Shown one piece after another: positions 24,688 through 33,017 of a stretch of DNA of 34,998 nt. Source of the DNA: Sphingobium sp. C100 (GTDB lineage: Bacteria > Pseudomonadota > Alphaproteobacteria > Sphingomonadales > Sphingomonadaceae); contig NZ_AYOY01000161.1 of assembly GCF_000508185.1 (NCBI RefSeq), positions 1-34,998 of the forward strand. The letters are read 5' to 3'. Below the pieces are notes generated by a model, which saw nothing but the letters and a program-made list of their open reading frames with translations, was not told the origin of the DNA and made no database searches. A program made the translations under genes and the position numbers. Every line of letters starts with the position of its first letter. Position 1 is the first letter of the stretch.

Positions 24688-24791
24688 GCCCCCAATCGGT
24701 CAGGATAGCCCCAATCGGTCAGCTATCTGCCCCCGACCGGTCAGGTTGACGCCCCCGCCGGGTCAGGCAAAATCCCCCGTGCGGTCAGGAT
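24688..24791 (+). repeat. Origin iteron array (five direct repeats)
   Basis: Five direct repeats start at 24688, 24708, 24729, 24751 and 24773, with a period of 20-22 bases (about two helical turns). The consensus is GCCCCCRNNCGGTCAGGWT. The second has one C fewer and ends in AGCTAT; the fifth has T in place of the first G. They lie 258 bases upstream of the initiator gene and next to an AT-rich stretch, so this is the probable replication origin. Confidence 0.85.
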
Positions 24792-24832
24792 AAACGCGAC
24801 AGATCATTGAAATTGCAGACGTTTTCGGCACA

Positions 24833-24955
24833 GAATCTGAATCACTTAGAATCATGAATCCTTCCGCTGCGAGCAGCGGCGTTGTTTTAGAATGATTCTA
24901 AAAGACCAAGCAGGCGATTCGCTCATCCCTTCAGGTCGGACAGCATGACCGATTC
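24833..24955. promoter_or_regulatory. GANTC (CcrM methylation) site cluster beside the iterons
   Basis: Seven GANTC sites occur in 123 bases, at 24833, 24839, 24849, 24856, 24894, 24916 and 24951; about one per 256 bases would be expected by chance in even-composition DNA. GANTC is the target of the cell-cycle methylase CcrM of alphaproteobacteria. The cluster is in the AT-rich part beside the iterons, where the duplex would open. Confidence 0.6.
24864..24903. promoter_or_regulatory. Hairpin and perfect palindrome in the origin region
   Basis: CCGCTGC/GCAGCGG (24864-24879) forms a tight GC hairpin. TTTTAGAATGATTCTAAAA (24885-24903) is a perfect palindrome around one central base. A related half-site, TTAGAATCAT, lies at 24846-24855, about four helical turns away. 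These may be protein-binding sites at the origin, or a terminator for leftward or rightward transcripts. Confidence 0.45.
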
Positions 24956-25110
24956 CCCCCCTAGCTGGGGGGATACCGCGACACCGATGTTCCACGATAG
25001 CATCCCGGTCTCGATCCTTGGCAGATCCGCCCAGCGACGAGATCCTCGGCGACCCGACAGCAGCTGAATCACCGCTCGTCGCCGCTGGGCAGACGCAGTG
25101 AGGAGGTCGC

Positions 25111-25431
25111 ATGATCAATTTTGCCAAATTCGAGATCATCGGACGGATCGGCGAGATCGACGCCAAGCCCAAGGTCACGAGCATCTCGGTGTGCGCGAAC
25201 TATCGCCGCCGCGGAGAGGGCGAACAGTGGATCGAGGACAGCTACTGGAACCGCGTCGTCATTTTCAGCGATGGCCAACGGAAATATATCGATGAGAAGG
25301 CCCAGGTTGGCGATCTCGTGAGGATTGCCGGACGGCTGCGTGACACCTCCTACGAGCGCGATGGCACCACCCACTACACGACCGACCGGATCGTCGAGGA
25401 GTTCGGTGTGCTGGCGGCTAAGGCGGCATAG
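25111..25431 (+). CDS. ssb: Single-stranded DNA-binding protein (short form)
   Basis: This 106-aa OB-fold protein has the SSB pattern FEIIGRIGEIDAKPKVTSIS, WIEDSYWNRVVIF and GDLVRIAGRLRDTSYERDG. It lacks the usual disordered tail and acidic tip that recruit partner proteins in chromosomal SSB. It would protect single-stranded plasmid DNA during conjugative entry or replication. GAGGAGG sits five bases before the ATG. It is the first of the plus-strand genes that run to the window end. Confidence 0.88.
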   Translation: MINFAKFEIIGRIGEIDAKPKVTSISVCANYRRRGEGEQWIEDSYWNRVVIFSDGQRKYIDEKAQVGDLVRIAGRLRDTSYERDGTTHYTTDRIVEEFGVLAAKAA

Positions 25432-25513
25432 GTCGTGGGAGGCAGCGCCGATTGGGCCAGAGGGGAGGGGGCATGCGCGGAGCGAACCTAAATCTTCGAT
25501 AGGAGTTTCGCTT

Positions 25514-26413
25514 ATGTCAGTCACCATCGACGCAGCGGTTCGCGCCAAGCAGATCGTCGAGAGCCTGGGCGGACGCTGGTCTGGATCGCGCGGCGAGTGC
25601 CGCTGCCCCGCCCATGACGATCATTCCCCCAGTCTTTCGGTCCGCCTCGGCACCAAGGCGATCCTGTTCAAATGCTTCGCGGGATGCACATCTACCGATG
25701 TCCTCAAGGCTCTCGATCGTCAGGGTTTGCACGATCGAGAGCCGGTCCATGTCGAGCCGCGCGCGCCGTCACGCGATCTGAGCGATTTGGCGAGGTCATT
25801 ATGGCAGCGCAGCATCCCCATCGCCGGCACACCGGCTGAAGCCTATCTTCATGCTCGGGGCCTTTATGCGCCGACGCCTGACCTTCGCTTCAACCCACAG
25901 ACGATCATAGGAAAGGGGAAGGATCGGCGCAGCCTTCCCGCAATGATCGCCGCAGTGAGAAATGAGCTGGGCCTGGTCGCGGTCCACCGGACTTTTCTTG
26001 ATCCCACCGACATTTTGCGGCGCCCCTTCCACAAGCCCAAGCTGGCGCTGGGCCTGCTCGGCTCGGGCAGCGTGCGGTTTGGTGAGCCGGATGACGTTCT
26101 GGGCATCTCCGAAGGGATCGAAGATGCCCTGTCCGCCATCGACTGGTTCCAATTGCCGGTTTGGGCTGTGCTTGGTGCCGAGCGCTATGCCCATGTCGGC
26201 ATACCGTCCCATGTGAAGCGCGTCATCGTGTTTGGTCAGCGGAACAAGGCGGCGAAGATCTGCCTTAAGAGGGCAGGGAAGCACCTCAGCGCCAACGGGC
26301 GAAGGGTCGAAGAGTGGCTCCCAACCGAGCATGACGATTGGAACGATGCTCTGCGCGATCGGCTTGCCCGCAATGCCGTTCCTCGCACCGTGATCCAGAT
26401 ACACGCCCACTGA
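25514..26413 (+). CDS. Toprim-domain, primase-like protein with CHC2-type zinc motif
   Basis: This 299-aa plasmid primase-like protein has an N-terminal zinc-finger-like part with CRCPAHDDHSPSLSV and FKCFAGC, as in DnaG/CHC2. The middle region (LWQRSIPIAGTPAEAYLHAR) is the linker common to this family. The Toprim part (about 205-290) has the Glu motif GISEGIEDALSA. The DxD metal-binding motif expected next is not evident; VIVFGQRNKAAK stands in its place, so catalysis is uncertain. The ATG at 25514 follows AGGAG. An in-frame upstream extension to 25325 overlaps ssb and is not supported. Confidence 0.85.
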   Translation: MSVTIDAAVRAKQIVESLGGRWSGSRGECRCPAHDDHSPSLSVRLGTKAILFKCFAGCTSTDVLKALDRQGLHDREPVHVEPRAPSRDLSDLARSLWQRSIPIAGTPAEAYLHARGLYAPTPDLRFNPQTIIGKGKDRRSLPAMIAAVRNELGLVAVHRTFLDPTDILRRPFHKPKLALGLLGSGSVRFGEPDDVLGISEGIEDALSAIDWFQLPVWAVLGAERYAHVGIPSHVKRVIVFGQRNKAAKICLKRAGKHLSANGRRVEEWLPTEHDDWNDALRDRLARNAVPRTVIQIHAH

Positions 26414-26414
26414 A

Positions 26415-26462
26415 GAGAGGAGAGGAGGCCTCCGGCTTGTTGATCCGGTGATGGGCACCGGA
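26415..26462 (+). ncRNA. Structured leader 1 (purine tract, GCCTCCGGC, hairpin)
   Basis: GAGAGGAGAGGAG leads into GCCTCCGGCTT and then a 7-bp hairpin TCCGGTG-ATGGG-CACCGGA (26444-26462), placed 21 bases before the start of the methylase-helicase gene. The same three-part layout, with different hairpin bases, precedes two other genes in this cluster. It may be the radC RNA motif of alphaproteobacteria (recalled, not verified). Confidence 0.5.
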
Positions 26463-26482
26463 CGAAACGATGGAGGCCTCAA

Positions 26483-29400
26483 ATGCACACCTCAGCCGCT
26501 GCTCTCGAACTCGATTTCACCGAACCATCCGTTACCGCCGCGAACGCGGTCTGTGCCGAGCTGCGCAAAGGCGACGGCATGGACCGGCCTGGCCTGCTCC
26601 GGGCGATGGAAAGTTCCTATGGTTCAACCGCTGCTGACGGGCACTGGTCACTCCGCGACGCCTATGATGTGCTGGAGCTGGCCCAGGTCCTGCACCTCGC
26701 CAAGCTCGACCTGCCGCAAGAGCCCGCCGAGTGCCTGGCGGCCCTGACCGCGCTCACCGCATCGCTGCCGACGCATACTGTGCGCAGCGAAGAACAGATC
26801 GCGCTCCAGCAATTTTCGACACCGGCCGCGATTGGCTACCTTGCCGCACTCGCCGTTCGCATCACCACAGCCGATACCGTCCTGGAGCCCTCCGCCGGCA
26901 CCGGGCTCCTCGCCGTTTTCGCCGCGCGCGCTGGCGCCAAGCTCGTCCTCAACGAGATCGATCCGGCGCGCGCCGACATGCTCCAGGCAGCATTCCCCAC
27001 CGCACCAGTCAGTCGCCACGATGGCGAACTCATCGACGATCTGCTGCCGCTGTCGATCCGCCCGACCGCCGTGCTCATCAACCCGCCCTTTTCACGCAGC
27101 ATCGGTCGGCATGCCGACCCGCTTGCCGCGTTCCGCCACTTGCGCGCCGCCCTGAAACGCCTTGATGCCGGGGGGCGCTGCGCCGCTATCCTTCCCGATC
27201 GCGTGGATACATCGAGCCGCGCCTGGGCGAAGGCAACCGACGGCTGTGCGATCACGCTCCACGTCGAACTGCCCGCCAATGCCTATGCCAAACACGGCAC
27301 CAGCCAGATCGTGAAGCTCATCGTTCTGGAAAAAGGCGTCCAGGATGACGTCGCCATCGTTCGGTGCAACTCACTCGCCGAAGCGCTCGCGACGATCAGC
27401 GCTTCCGCAGCCAGCGTCACGGAAACACCGCGACTCTCCCCAGCGCGTCTTGCACCAACCCGAGCGCGCGCATCCCTGCTCGGCGGTCTCTCGAGCAGAC
27501 CCCGGCTTTCGGCCCCGATCGCGACGACCGCCCAATCTCTCAACGCGCTTGATATCGGCTACACCGTCTTTGCTGCACCCGTACCGACCGGTGAGGCGGT
27601 GGGGGTGTACCTGCCGTATCGGCCAAGCCGGATCGCCATTCCCTGTGCATCCGCGCATCCGACCGCTCTGGTGGAATCGATCGCCATGGGCTCGATTACG
27701 GCACCGCGGCCGTCTTACGTTCCGAAGCTGCCGACCGGAGTAGTCGACAACCGGGTGCTGTCCGACGCTCAGCTCGAAACGCTGATCTACGCCGGGGACG
27801 CTTTCGAGCGCGACATCTCCGGTCTGTTCAAGGCGGCCGAGGAAGGATTGTCGCTCACGCCGGACAAGGACGGTCGCCCTTACCGGACCGGATTCTTCCT
27901 TGGCGACGGCACGGGTGCCGGCAAGGGCCGTCAGGTTGCCGCCATTATCCTCGACCAGTGGCTGCGCGGGCGCCGCAAGCACATCTGGATATCCAAGACC
28001 GAGACACTGCTGGAGGATGCACGTCGCGACTGGACCGCGGTCGGCGGTCTTGCGCTCGACATCCAGCATCTCAACCAGTGGAAGCTGGGCACGCCGATCG
28101 GCGCGGCCGAGGGTGTGCTCTTCCTCACCTATGCGACGCTCCGCTCCAACCGGGGGGACAAGGGCACTCGCCTTCAGCAGATCCTCGACTGGGTCGGTGA
28201 CGATTTCGACGGCATGATGGTGTTCGACGAGGCGCACGAAATGGCGGGTGTCGCCGGCGGCGAAGGCCGTTTCGGCACCAAGGACGGCTCCGATCAAGGC
28301 ATCGCCGGCGTGCGCTTGCAGAACCTGCTGCCCCGTGCCCGCGTCCTGTACGTGTCGGCAACCGGCGCGTCGGACGTCAACAATCTCGCTTATGCCACCA
28401 GGCTTGGCCTGTGGGGTCCGACCACCGCCTTCGCCGATCGCCGCGCATTCGTCGACAGTCTGCGACGTGGCGGGATCGCGGCGATGGAATTGATCGCCCG
28501 CGACCTGAAAATGCAGGGCCTCTATGTCGCCAGGGCGCTCAGTTTCGCTGGTGTCGAATATGACATCCTCGAACATCGCCTGACGCCCGATCAGGTCGAG
28601 GTCTATGACGCCTATGCTGATGCGTGGGCGATCATCCACGCCAATTTGCGCACCGCGCTCGATGCCACCCGGGTGACGGACAGTTTCTCCAACGACACCT
28701 ACAACAGCGGCGCGAAGGCTGCGGCACTGTCGATCTTCGAATCCACCAAGCAGCGGTTTTTCGGCCAAATCCTGATCGGCATGAAGCTGCCCTCGCTGAT
28801 CCCGGCGATCAGAGCGGATCTGGCCCGGGGCGAGAGCGTCGTGATCCAGCTCGTCTCGACGTCCGAGGCGATGCTCAACCGGGCACTGGCCGCGCTGAAC
28901 GCCGAGGACCGGGCGAATCTCGACATTGAGCTTTCACCCAAAGAGTTCGTCATGTACTATCTGACGGCCGCCTTTCCGGTCCGACAGATGAAGACCTTCG
29001 TCGACGACACCGGCAAGACGCGCTCCGAACCTATGTCCGACGAGGATGGGCGTCCCGTCTTCAGTCAGGAAGCGCTTGAGATGCGCGACAATCTCGTCGA
29101 GCGGTTCTGCTCCCTGCCGATCGTGGGGTCCGCCCTTGATCATATCATCGGGCATTTCGGGACCGATGCCGTCGCCGAGGTGACGGGACGAAGCCGGCGC
29201 ATCGTCATCGACGCGCACGGTCGCCAGCGTATCGAGAGCCGTTCGCCGCGAACAAACCTTGCCGAGACCGACGCCTTCATGCGGAACGAGAAGAAGATCC
29301 TGATCTTCTCCGATGCAGGCGGCACCGGACGCAGCTATCACGCCAGCCTTACCGCCGAGAACCAGTCGCGCCGCAACCACTATCTGCTCGAACCCGGTTG

Positions 29401-30700
29401 GCGCGCTGACGCGGCCATACAGGGTCTCGGCCGCACCCATCGCACGCATCAAGCAACCGCGCCGCTGCTCCGTCCGGTATCGACCGACTGCCGCGGCGAG
29501 CGGCGCTTCATCTCCACGATTGCCCGCCGCCTCGACAGCCTTGGTGCCCTGACACGGGGCCAGCGTCAGACAGGCGGCCAAGGTCTGTTCGACCCGCGTG
29601 ACAACCTTGAAAGCGACTATGCCAAGGAATCCCTCGAAACATGGTTCCGCCTGCTTGCCGACGGTAAGCTGCGCTCGACCACGCTTGGCGAATTCCAGAC
29701 GTTGACCGGACTTGAGCTCGAGGGCGAAGGCGGCGGGCTGAAGGAGGAGCTGCCGCCCATCCAGCGCTGGCTTAATCGCATTCTCGCGCTGCGCATCGCG
29801 CTGCAGAATGCGATCTTCGATGAATATCTCGGCCTGATTGAGGCCAGGATCGAAGCGGCGCGCGAAGCTGGCACGCTCGATCTTGGCGTCGAGAGCATCA
29901 ATGCCGAACGCATCACGATCCTCGATCGCACGGTAATCCGGCGCGACCAGACAAGCGGCGCGGAAACCGAGATTCTGCGTCTCGAAACGGAGGAGCGCTA
30001 TAAGCCGCTCCCGCTGGATCGCGCGCTGCGTATCCTGGGCGATGACGCGCGCCCGATCCTCAATCGCAAGTCCGGTAGGGCCGCGATCCGGTGCAACACC
30101 TATTCGCTCACCGATGACGATGGTGAGATCGTTCGCCGTTACGAGCTGGTTCGGCCGACCCGTTCCGAGCGGATGCGGCAGGATTTGCTGCTCGAAACGA
30201 TGTGGGAAGAGGCCAGCGAGGAGGAATTTTCGGCGCTGTGGCAGGCCGAGGTCGAGGAGATGCGAGACAAGACCCGCACCAGCACGCTCTATTTGGTCGC
30301 CGGCCTGCTCCTGCCGGTCTGGGATCGCTTGCCCGATGATCATGTTCAGGTCTGGCGCCTGAACACCGATGACGGCCAGTCTTTCCTCGGCCGGATCGTT
30401 CCTGCACCGCTGGTGTCGAAGCTCGCCGACGCTTTCGGGATCAACGCCACCATCGCCGTGTCGGGCGAAGACACCGCAAAGCATGTGATGACGACCGGCG
30501 ATATATCATCCGTCGGAGCCTACCGGCTCAAGCGCAGCTTGGTCGCCGGCCAGCAGCGCCTCGAACTGCTCGATTGGCCGCACACGCGGCTTGCCGAACT
30601 CAAGGCGGCCGGCTGTTTTACCGACATCATCCAGCACAGGACGCGGATGTTCGTTCCCGTCGCGAATGCCGCTGCTGTCATCGAGCGCATCGCCGCCTGA
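26483..30700 (+). CDS. Strawberry-notch-type methylase/helicase
   Basis: This very large (1,405-aa) protein combines an adenine-type DNA methyltransferase region with a helicase. Methylase motifs are VLEPSAGTGLLAVFAARAGA (about 133-152) and INPPFS (about 199-204, the catalytic NPPF). The helicase has GDGTGAGKGRQVAAI (P-loop, about 473), VFDEAHEM (about 582) and QGLGRTHRTHQ (motif VI, about 980), with the strawberry-notch C-terminal domain beyond. Relatives on plasmids and phages are thought to modify or unwind incoming DNA and may protect it from restriction. GGAGG before the ATG is the ribosome binding site. Confidence 0.9.
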   Translation: MHTSAAALELDFTEPSVTAANAVCAELRKGDGMDRPGLLRAMESSYGSTAADGHWSLRDAYDVLELAQVLHLAKLDLPQEPAECLAALTALTASLPTHTVRSEEQIALQQFSTPAAIGYLAALAVRITTADTVLEPSAGTGLLAVFAARAGAKLVLNEIDPARADMLQAAFPTAPVSRHDGELIDDLLPLSIRPTAVLINPPFSRSIGRHADPLAAFRHLRAALKRLDAGGRCAAILPDRVDTSSRAWAKATDGCAITLHVELPANAYAKHGTSQIVKLIVLEKGVQDDVAIVRCNSLAEALATISASAASVTETPRLSPARLAPTRARASLLGGLSSRPRLSAPIATTAQSLNALDIGYTVFAAPVPTGEAVGVYLPYRPSRIAIPCASAHPTALVESIAMGSITAPRPSYVPKLPTGVVDNRVLSDAQLETLIYAGDAFERDISGLFKAAEEGLSLTPDKDGRPYRTGFFLGDGTGAGKGRQVAAIILDQWLRGRRKHIWISKTETLLEDARRDWTAVGGLALDIQHLNQWKLGTPIGAAEGVLFLTYATLRSNRGDKGTRLQQILDWVGDDFDGMMVFDEAHEMAGVAGGEGRFGTKDGSDQGIAGVRLQNLLPRARVLYVSATGASDVNNLAYATRLGLWGPTTAFADRRAFVDSLRRGGIAAMELIARDLKMQGLYVARALSFAGVEYDILEHRLTPDQVEVYDAYADAWAIIHANLRTALDATRVTDSFSNDTYNSGAKAAALSIFESTKQRFFGQILIGMKLPSLIPAIRADLARGESVVIQLVSTSEAMLNRALAALNAEDRANLDIELSPKEFVMYYLTAAFPVRQMKTFVDDTGKTRSEPMSDEDGRPVFSQEALEMRDNLVERFCSLPIVGSALDHIIGHFGTDAVAEVTGRSRRIVIDAHGRQRIESRSPRTNLAETDAFMRNEKKILIFSDAGGTGRSYHASLTAENQSRRNHYLLEPGWRADAAIQGLGRTHRTHQATAPLLRPVSTDCRGERRFISTIARRLDSLGALTRGQRQTGGQGLFDPRDNLESDYAKESLETWFRLLADGKLRSTTLGEFQTLTGLELEGEGGGLKEELPPIQRWLNRILALRIALQNAIFDEYLGLIEARIEAAREAGTLDLGVESINAERITILDRTVIRRDQTSGAETEILRLETEERYKPLPLDRALRILGDDARPILNRKSGRAAIRCNTYSLTDDDGEIVRRYELVRPTRSERMRQDLLLETMWEEASEEEFSALWQAEVEEMRDKTRTSTLYLVAGLLLPVWDRLPDDHVQVWRLNTDDGQSFLGRIVPAPLVSKLADAFGINATIAVSGEDTAKHVMTTGDISSVGAYRLKRSLVAGQQRLELLDWPHTRLAELKAAGCFTDIIQHRTRMFVPVANAAAVIERIAA

Positions 30701-30713
30701 CGATCGAGGTCCT

Positions 30714-30776
30714 CTCTCCGCGCCCAGCGCAGGAGAGGGGAGGGGGCCTTCGGCTTTGTGGGCCTGATGAGCAGGC
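30714..30776 (+). ncRNA. Structured leader 2 with upstream hairpin
   Basis: A hairpin CTCTCC-GCGC-CCA-GCGC-A-GGAGAG (30714-30737) directly follows the methylase-helicase gene. It runs into the purine tract GGGGAGGGG, then GCCTTCGGCTTT, then hairpin GCCTG-ATGAG-CAGGC (30762-30776). The last three parts repeat the layout of the leader at 26415-26462. The ParB-domain gene starts 47 bases further on. Confidence 0.5.
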
Positions 30777-30823
30777 TCGCGTGACCGTCGAGGCGGCGCG
30801 CCAGTTCCAGATGGAGACGAAAG

Positions 30824-32878
30824 ATGATCCAGTCCGTGAAGGTCAAGAACCTCTCGCTGTCGAAGGACAATGTCCGTAAATCGAGCCGTGAGGCCGGTAT
30901 CGACGCCCTAGCCGCCAGCATCGCAACGCAAGGCTTGTTGCAGAATCTCATCGTTACCCCGCTCAAGAAAGCGGGCCATTTCACCGTCAAGGCGGGCGGG
31001 CGCCGGCTGCGCGCACTCCAGAGCCTGATCGAACAGGGCACTCTGCCCGTCGACCATGTCGTGCCCGTCCTCGTCCTTACCGACGACGACAACTCGGTCG
31101 AGGCGAGCCTCACCGAGAATTTTCAGCGCGTTCCGATGAACCCGGCGGATGAAAGCACCGCGTTCAACTTCCTCATCCAGAAGGGGATGACCGCCGAGGA
31201 CGTTGCCAAGCGACAGGGCGTCACCACCCGCTTCGTCGAGCAGCGGGTGCGGCTTGCCGAGCTTGCACCAAGCGTGTTCCAGGCTCTCGCCGCCGGCGAA
31301 ATCACCCTGGGGGTCGCTCAGGCCTATGCCGTGACGAGCGACATCGATCGTCAGGCTCGCGTGTTCGCACAGATGAGCACCTCCTATTATGGCGATCAGC
31401 CCGACAACATCCGGCGTGCGATCCTCAACGGGACGATCAAGGCGAACGATGCCAAGGCGCGGTTCATCGGTCGCGATGCCTATGTCGCCGCAGGCGGCCG
31501 CATCGAGGGTGATCTCTTTGCCGCCGAGGGGGACGAGAACTGGATCGACGTCGATCTTCTCGAAGATCTTGCCGGCAAAAAGCTGGAGGCGGCCGCCGCC
31601 GAACTCGCGCAGGCCAAGGGACTTGCCTTCGTGACGCCGATTGCGGCCACCCACGTTCCCTACGATCTCGAGCGTCAGCTTCATGAGTTTCACGCGCCCG
31701 CGCGACCGCTTAGCGAAGCGGAAAGCGCGCGCGTCGAAGCGCTTTCGGCCGAGAATGACCAACTCGTCGAGCAGCTTGAAGGCGAACTGACCGATGGGAC
31801 GGCGGAAGCCGAGGTCGCGAACGATCGTCTCGACGAAATCGAACGGGAACTTGAAAGCATCGAGGAATCCCGTCGCGAGATCGATCCGGCGGTACGAGCG
31901 CAGATCGGGACGTTCGTTTATATCGGTGGCGATGGCGAAGCCCGCGTTCACACCCGCATGTTCAGTGAGAAGCCGGTTGTCGATCCGAATGCTCCGCCCA
32001 AGGTGATGGGCGGTGCCAATGGTGACGACGGCGCCTACGACATCGATCATGGACCCAAACTCAGCGCTACGCTGATTGACGAGCTGGCGACCCAGCGCCG
32101 GCAGATCCTCGTCGCTCACATCGCCAGTGATCCGGCGATGGCGCTGGACCTCACCATCTTCCTGATGGCGCAGAATGTCGTCTTCGAGCAGAACTACGTC
32201 CGCAACCACTCGACGCTCAAGTCCAGCGGCGCCCAATTCCCGATCTTCGGCTTCCGCGACGAAGGATCGATGGCGTCGCAGGCCATCGAGGATCAGCGCC
32301 AGCGTCTCGATACGAGCTGGGCCGGTCATAAGACCATGTCCGAACGTTTCGATGCCTTTCGTGCGCTCGACGACGAGGCCCGCGGCAGTTGGGTGGCCTT
32401 CTCGATCGCACGCACGCTGGAGCCGAGCCTGAACGTTCCCGAGGGCGGACGGTCCAATGGGTTCCATGACCATCTTGGTCGCGCGCTCGACATTCAGGTC
32501 GAGCATTGGTGGCGCCCCACGGCTGAAAACTTCTTCGGCCGCGTCAAAAAGGACGTCATGCTCGACGCGCTCGAGGCCATCGGCGGGCCGATCCTGCGCG
32601 GGCGATACAAGGACGCCAAGAAGGGCGACCTTGCCGCAACCTGCGCCTCGCTCTGCAACGGACAGGGGATCGTCGAGGCCGAAGTCCGCGAAAAGGCGGC
32701 GGCCTGGCTGCCGGATGCCATGCGCTTCGACGCCATCGAAAAGCCCGAGACCATCGCGCTGCGCTCGACCTTCATCGACGAGGCCGACGATGTCGATCCC
32801 GGCGACGATGGTGACGACGAGTCGGACCTCGAAGACGCGACACATGACGGTCAGGAGGATTTGAGCGAGGCAGCCTGA
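30824..32878 (+). CDS. Large ParB/Spo0J-domain protein
   Basis: This 684-aa protein has an N-terminal ParB domain at about 1-115 (LSLSKDNVRK, then GIDALAASIATQGLLQNLIV, then KAGGRRLRALQSL and NFQRVPMNPADESTAF). A helix-turn-helix follows (TAEDVAKRQGVTTRFVEQRV), then a strongly charged coiled coil at about 285-350 (ENDQLVEQLEGELTDGTAEA) and an acidic tail (DPGDDGDDESDLED). Unlike the 338-aa partition ParB it has no ParA partner beside it. Long ParB-like proteins of this kind are common on conjugative elements, where ParB/Srx-type domains have varied roles, so its function is open. Confidence 0.86.
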   Translation: MIQSVKVKNLSLSKDNVRKSSREAGIDALAASIATQGLLQNLIVTPLKKAGHFTVKAGGRRLRALQSLIEQGTLPVDHVVPVLVLTDDDNSVEASLTENFQRVPMNPADESTAFNFLIQKGMTAEDVAKRQGVTTRFVEQRVRLAELAPSVFQALAAGEITLGVAQAYAVTSDIDRQARVFAQMSTSYYGDQPDNIRRAILNGTIKANDAKARFIGRDAYVAAGGRIEGDLFAAEGDENWIDVDLLEDLAGKKLEAAAAELAQAKGLAFVTPIAATHVPYDLERQLHEFHAPARPLSEAESARVEALSAENDQLVEQLEGELTDGTAEAEVANDRLDEIERELESIEESRREIDPAVRAQIGTFVYIGGDGEARVHTRMFSEKPVVDPNAPPKVMGGANGDDGAYDIDHGPKLSATLIDELATQRRQILVAHIASDPAMALDLTIFLMAQNVVFEQNYVRNHSTLKSSGAQFPIFGFRDEGSMASQAIEDQRQRLDTSWAGHKTMSERFDAFRALDDEARGSWVAFSIARTLEPSLNVPEGGRSNGFHDHLGRALDIQVEHWWRPTAENFFGRVKKDVMLDALEAIGGPILRGRYKDAKKGDLAATCASLCNGQGIVEAEVREKAAAWLPDAMRFDAIEKPETIALRSTFIDEADDVDPGDDGDDESDLEDATHDGQEDLSEAA

Positions 32879-32906
32879 CGCCCGCTTGCACGGTTCGAGG
32901 CGACTG

Positions 32907-32945
32907 GGGGCGGCACTCTTCGCGGAGTGCCGCCCCTCCTTTTGT
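32907..32945 (+). terminator. Intrinsic terminator after the large ParB-domain gene
   Basis: GGGGCGGCACTC (32907-32918) pairs perfectly with GAGTGCCGCCCC (32925-32936) around a TTCGCG loop and is followed by TCCTTTTGT. It is 28 bases after the stop codon, so the ArdC gene downstream probably has its own promoter. Confidence 0.85.
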
Positions 32946-33017
32946 GCCCGGACGGCGGCCTTTCAGAGGGGAGGGCGCTGCTCCGGGCTCGCCTCTACCA
33001 GATCAGGAGAACTTGCC

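Noticed and set aside
27371..30484. Two long minus-strand frames opposite the methylase-helicase gene
   Set aside because: They are antisense shadows. The plus strand carries conserved methylase and helicase motifs across the same span.
30908..32845. 645-codon minus-strand frame opposite the large ParB-domain gene
   Set aside because: Despite its length, its composition and lack of motifs mark it as an antisense shadow of the ParB-domain gene.
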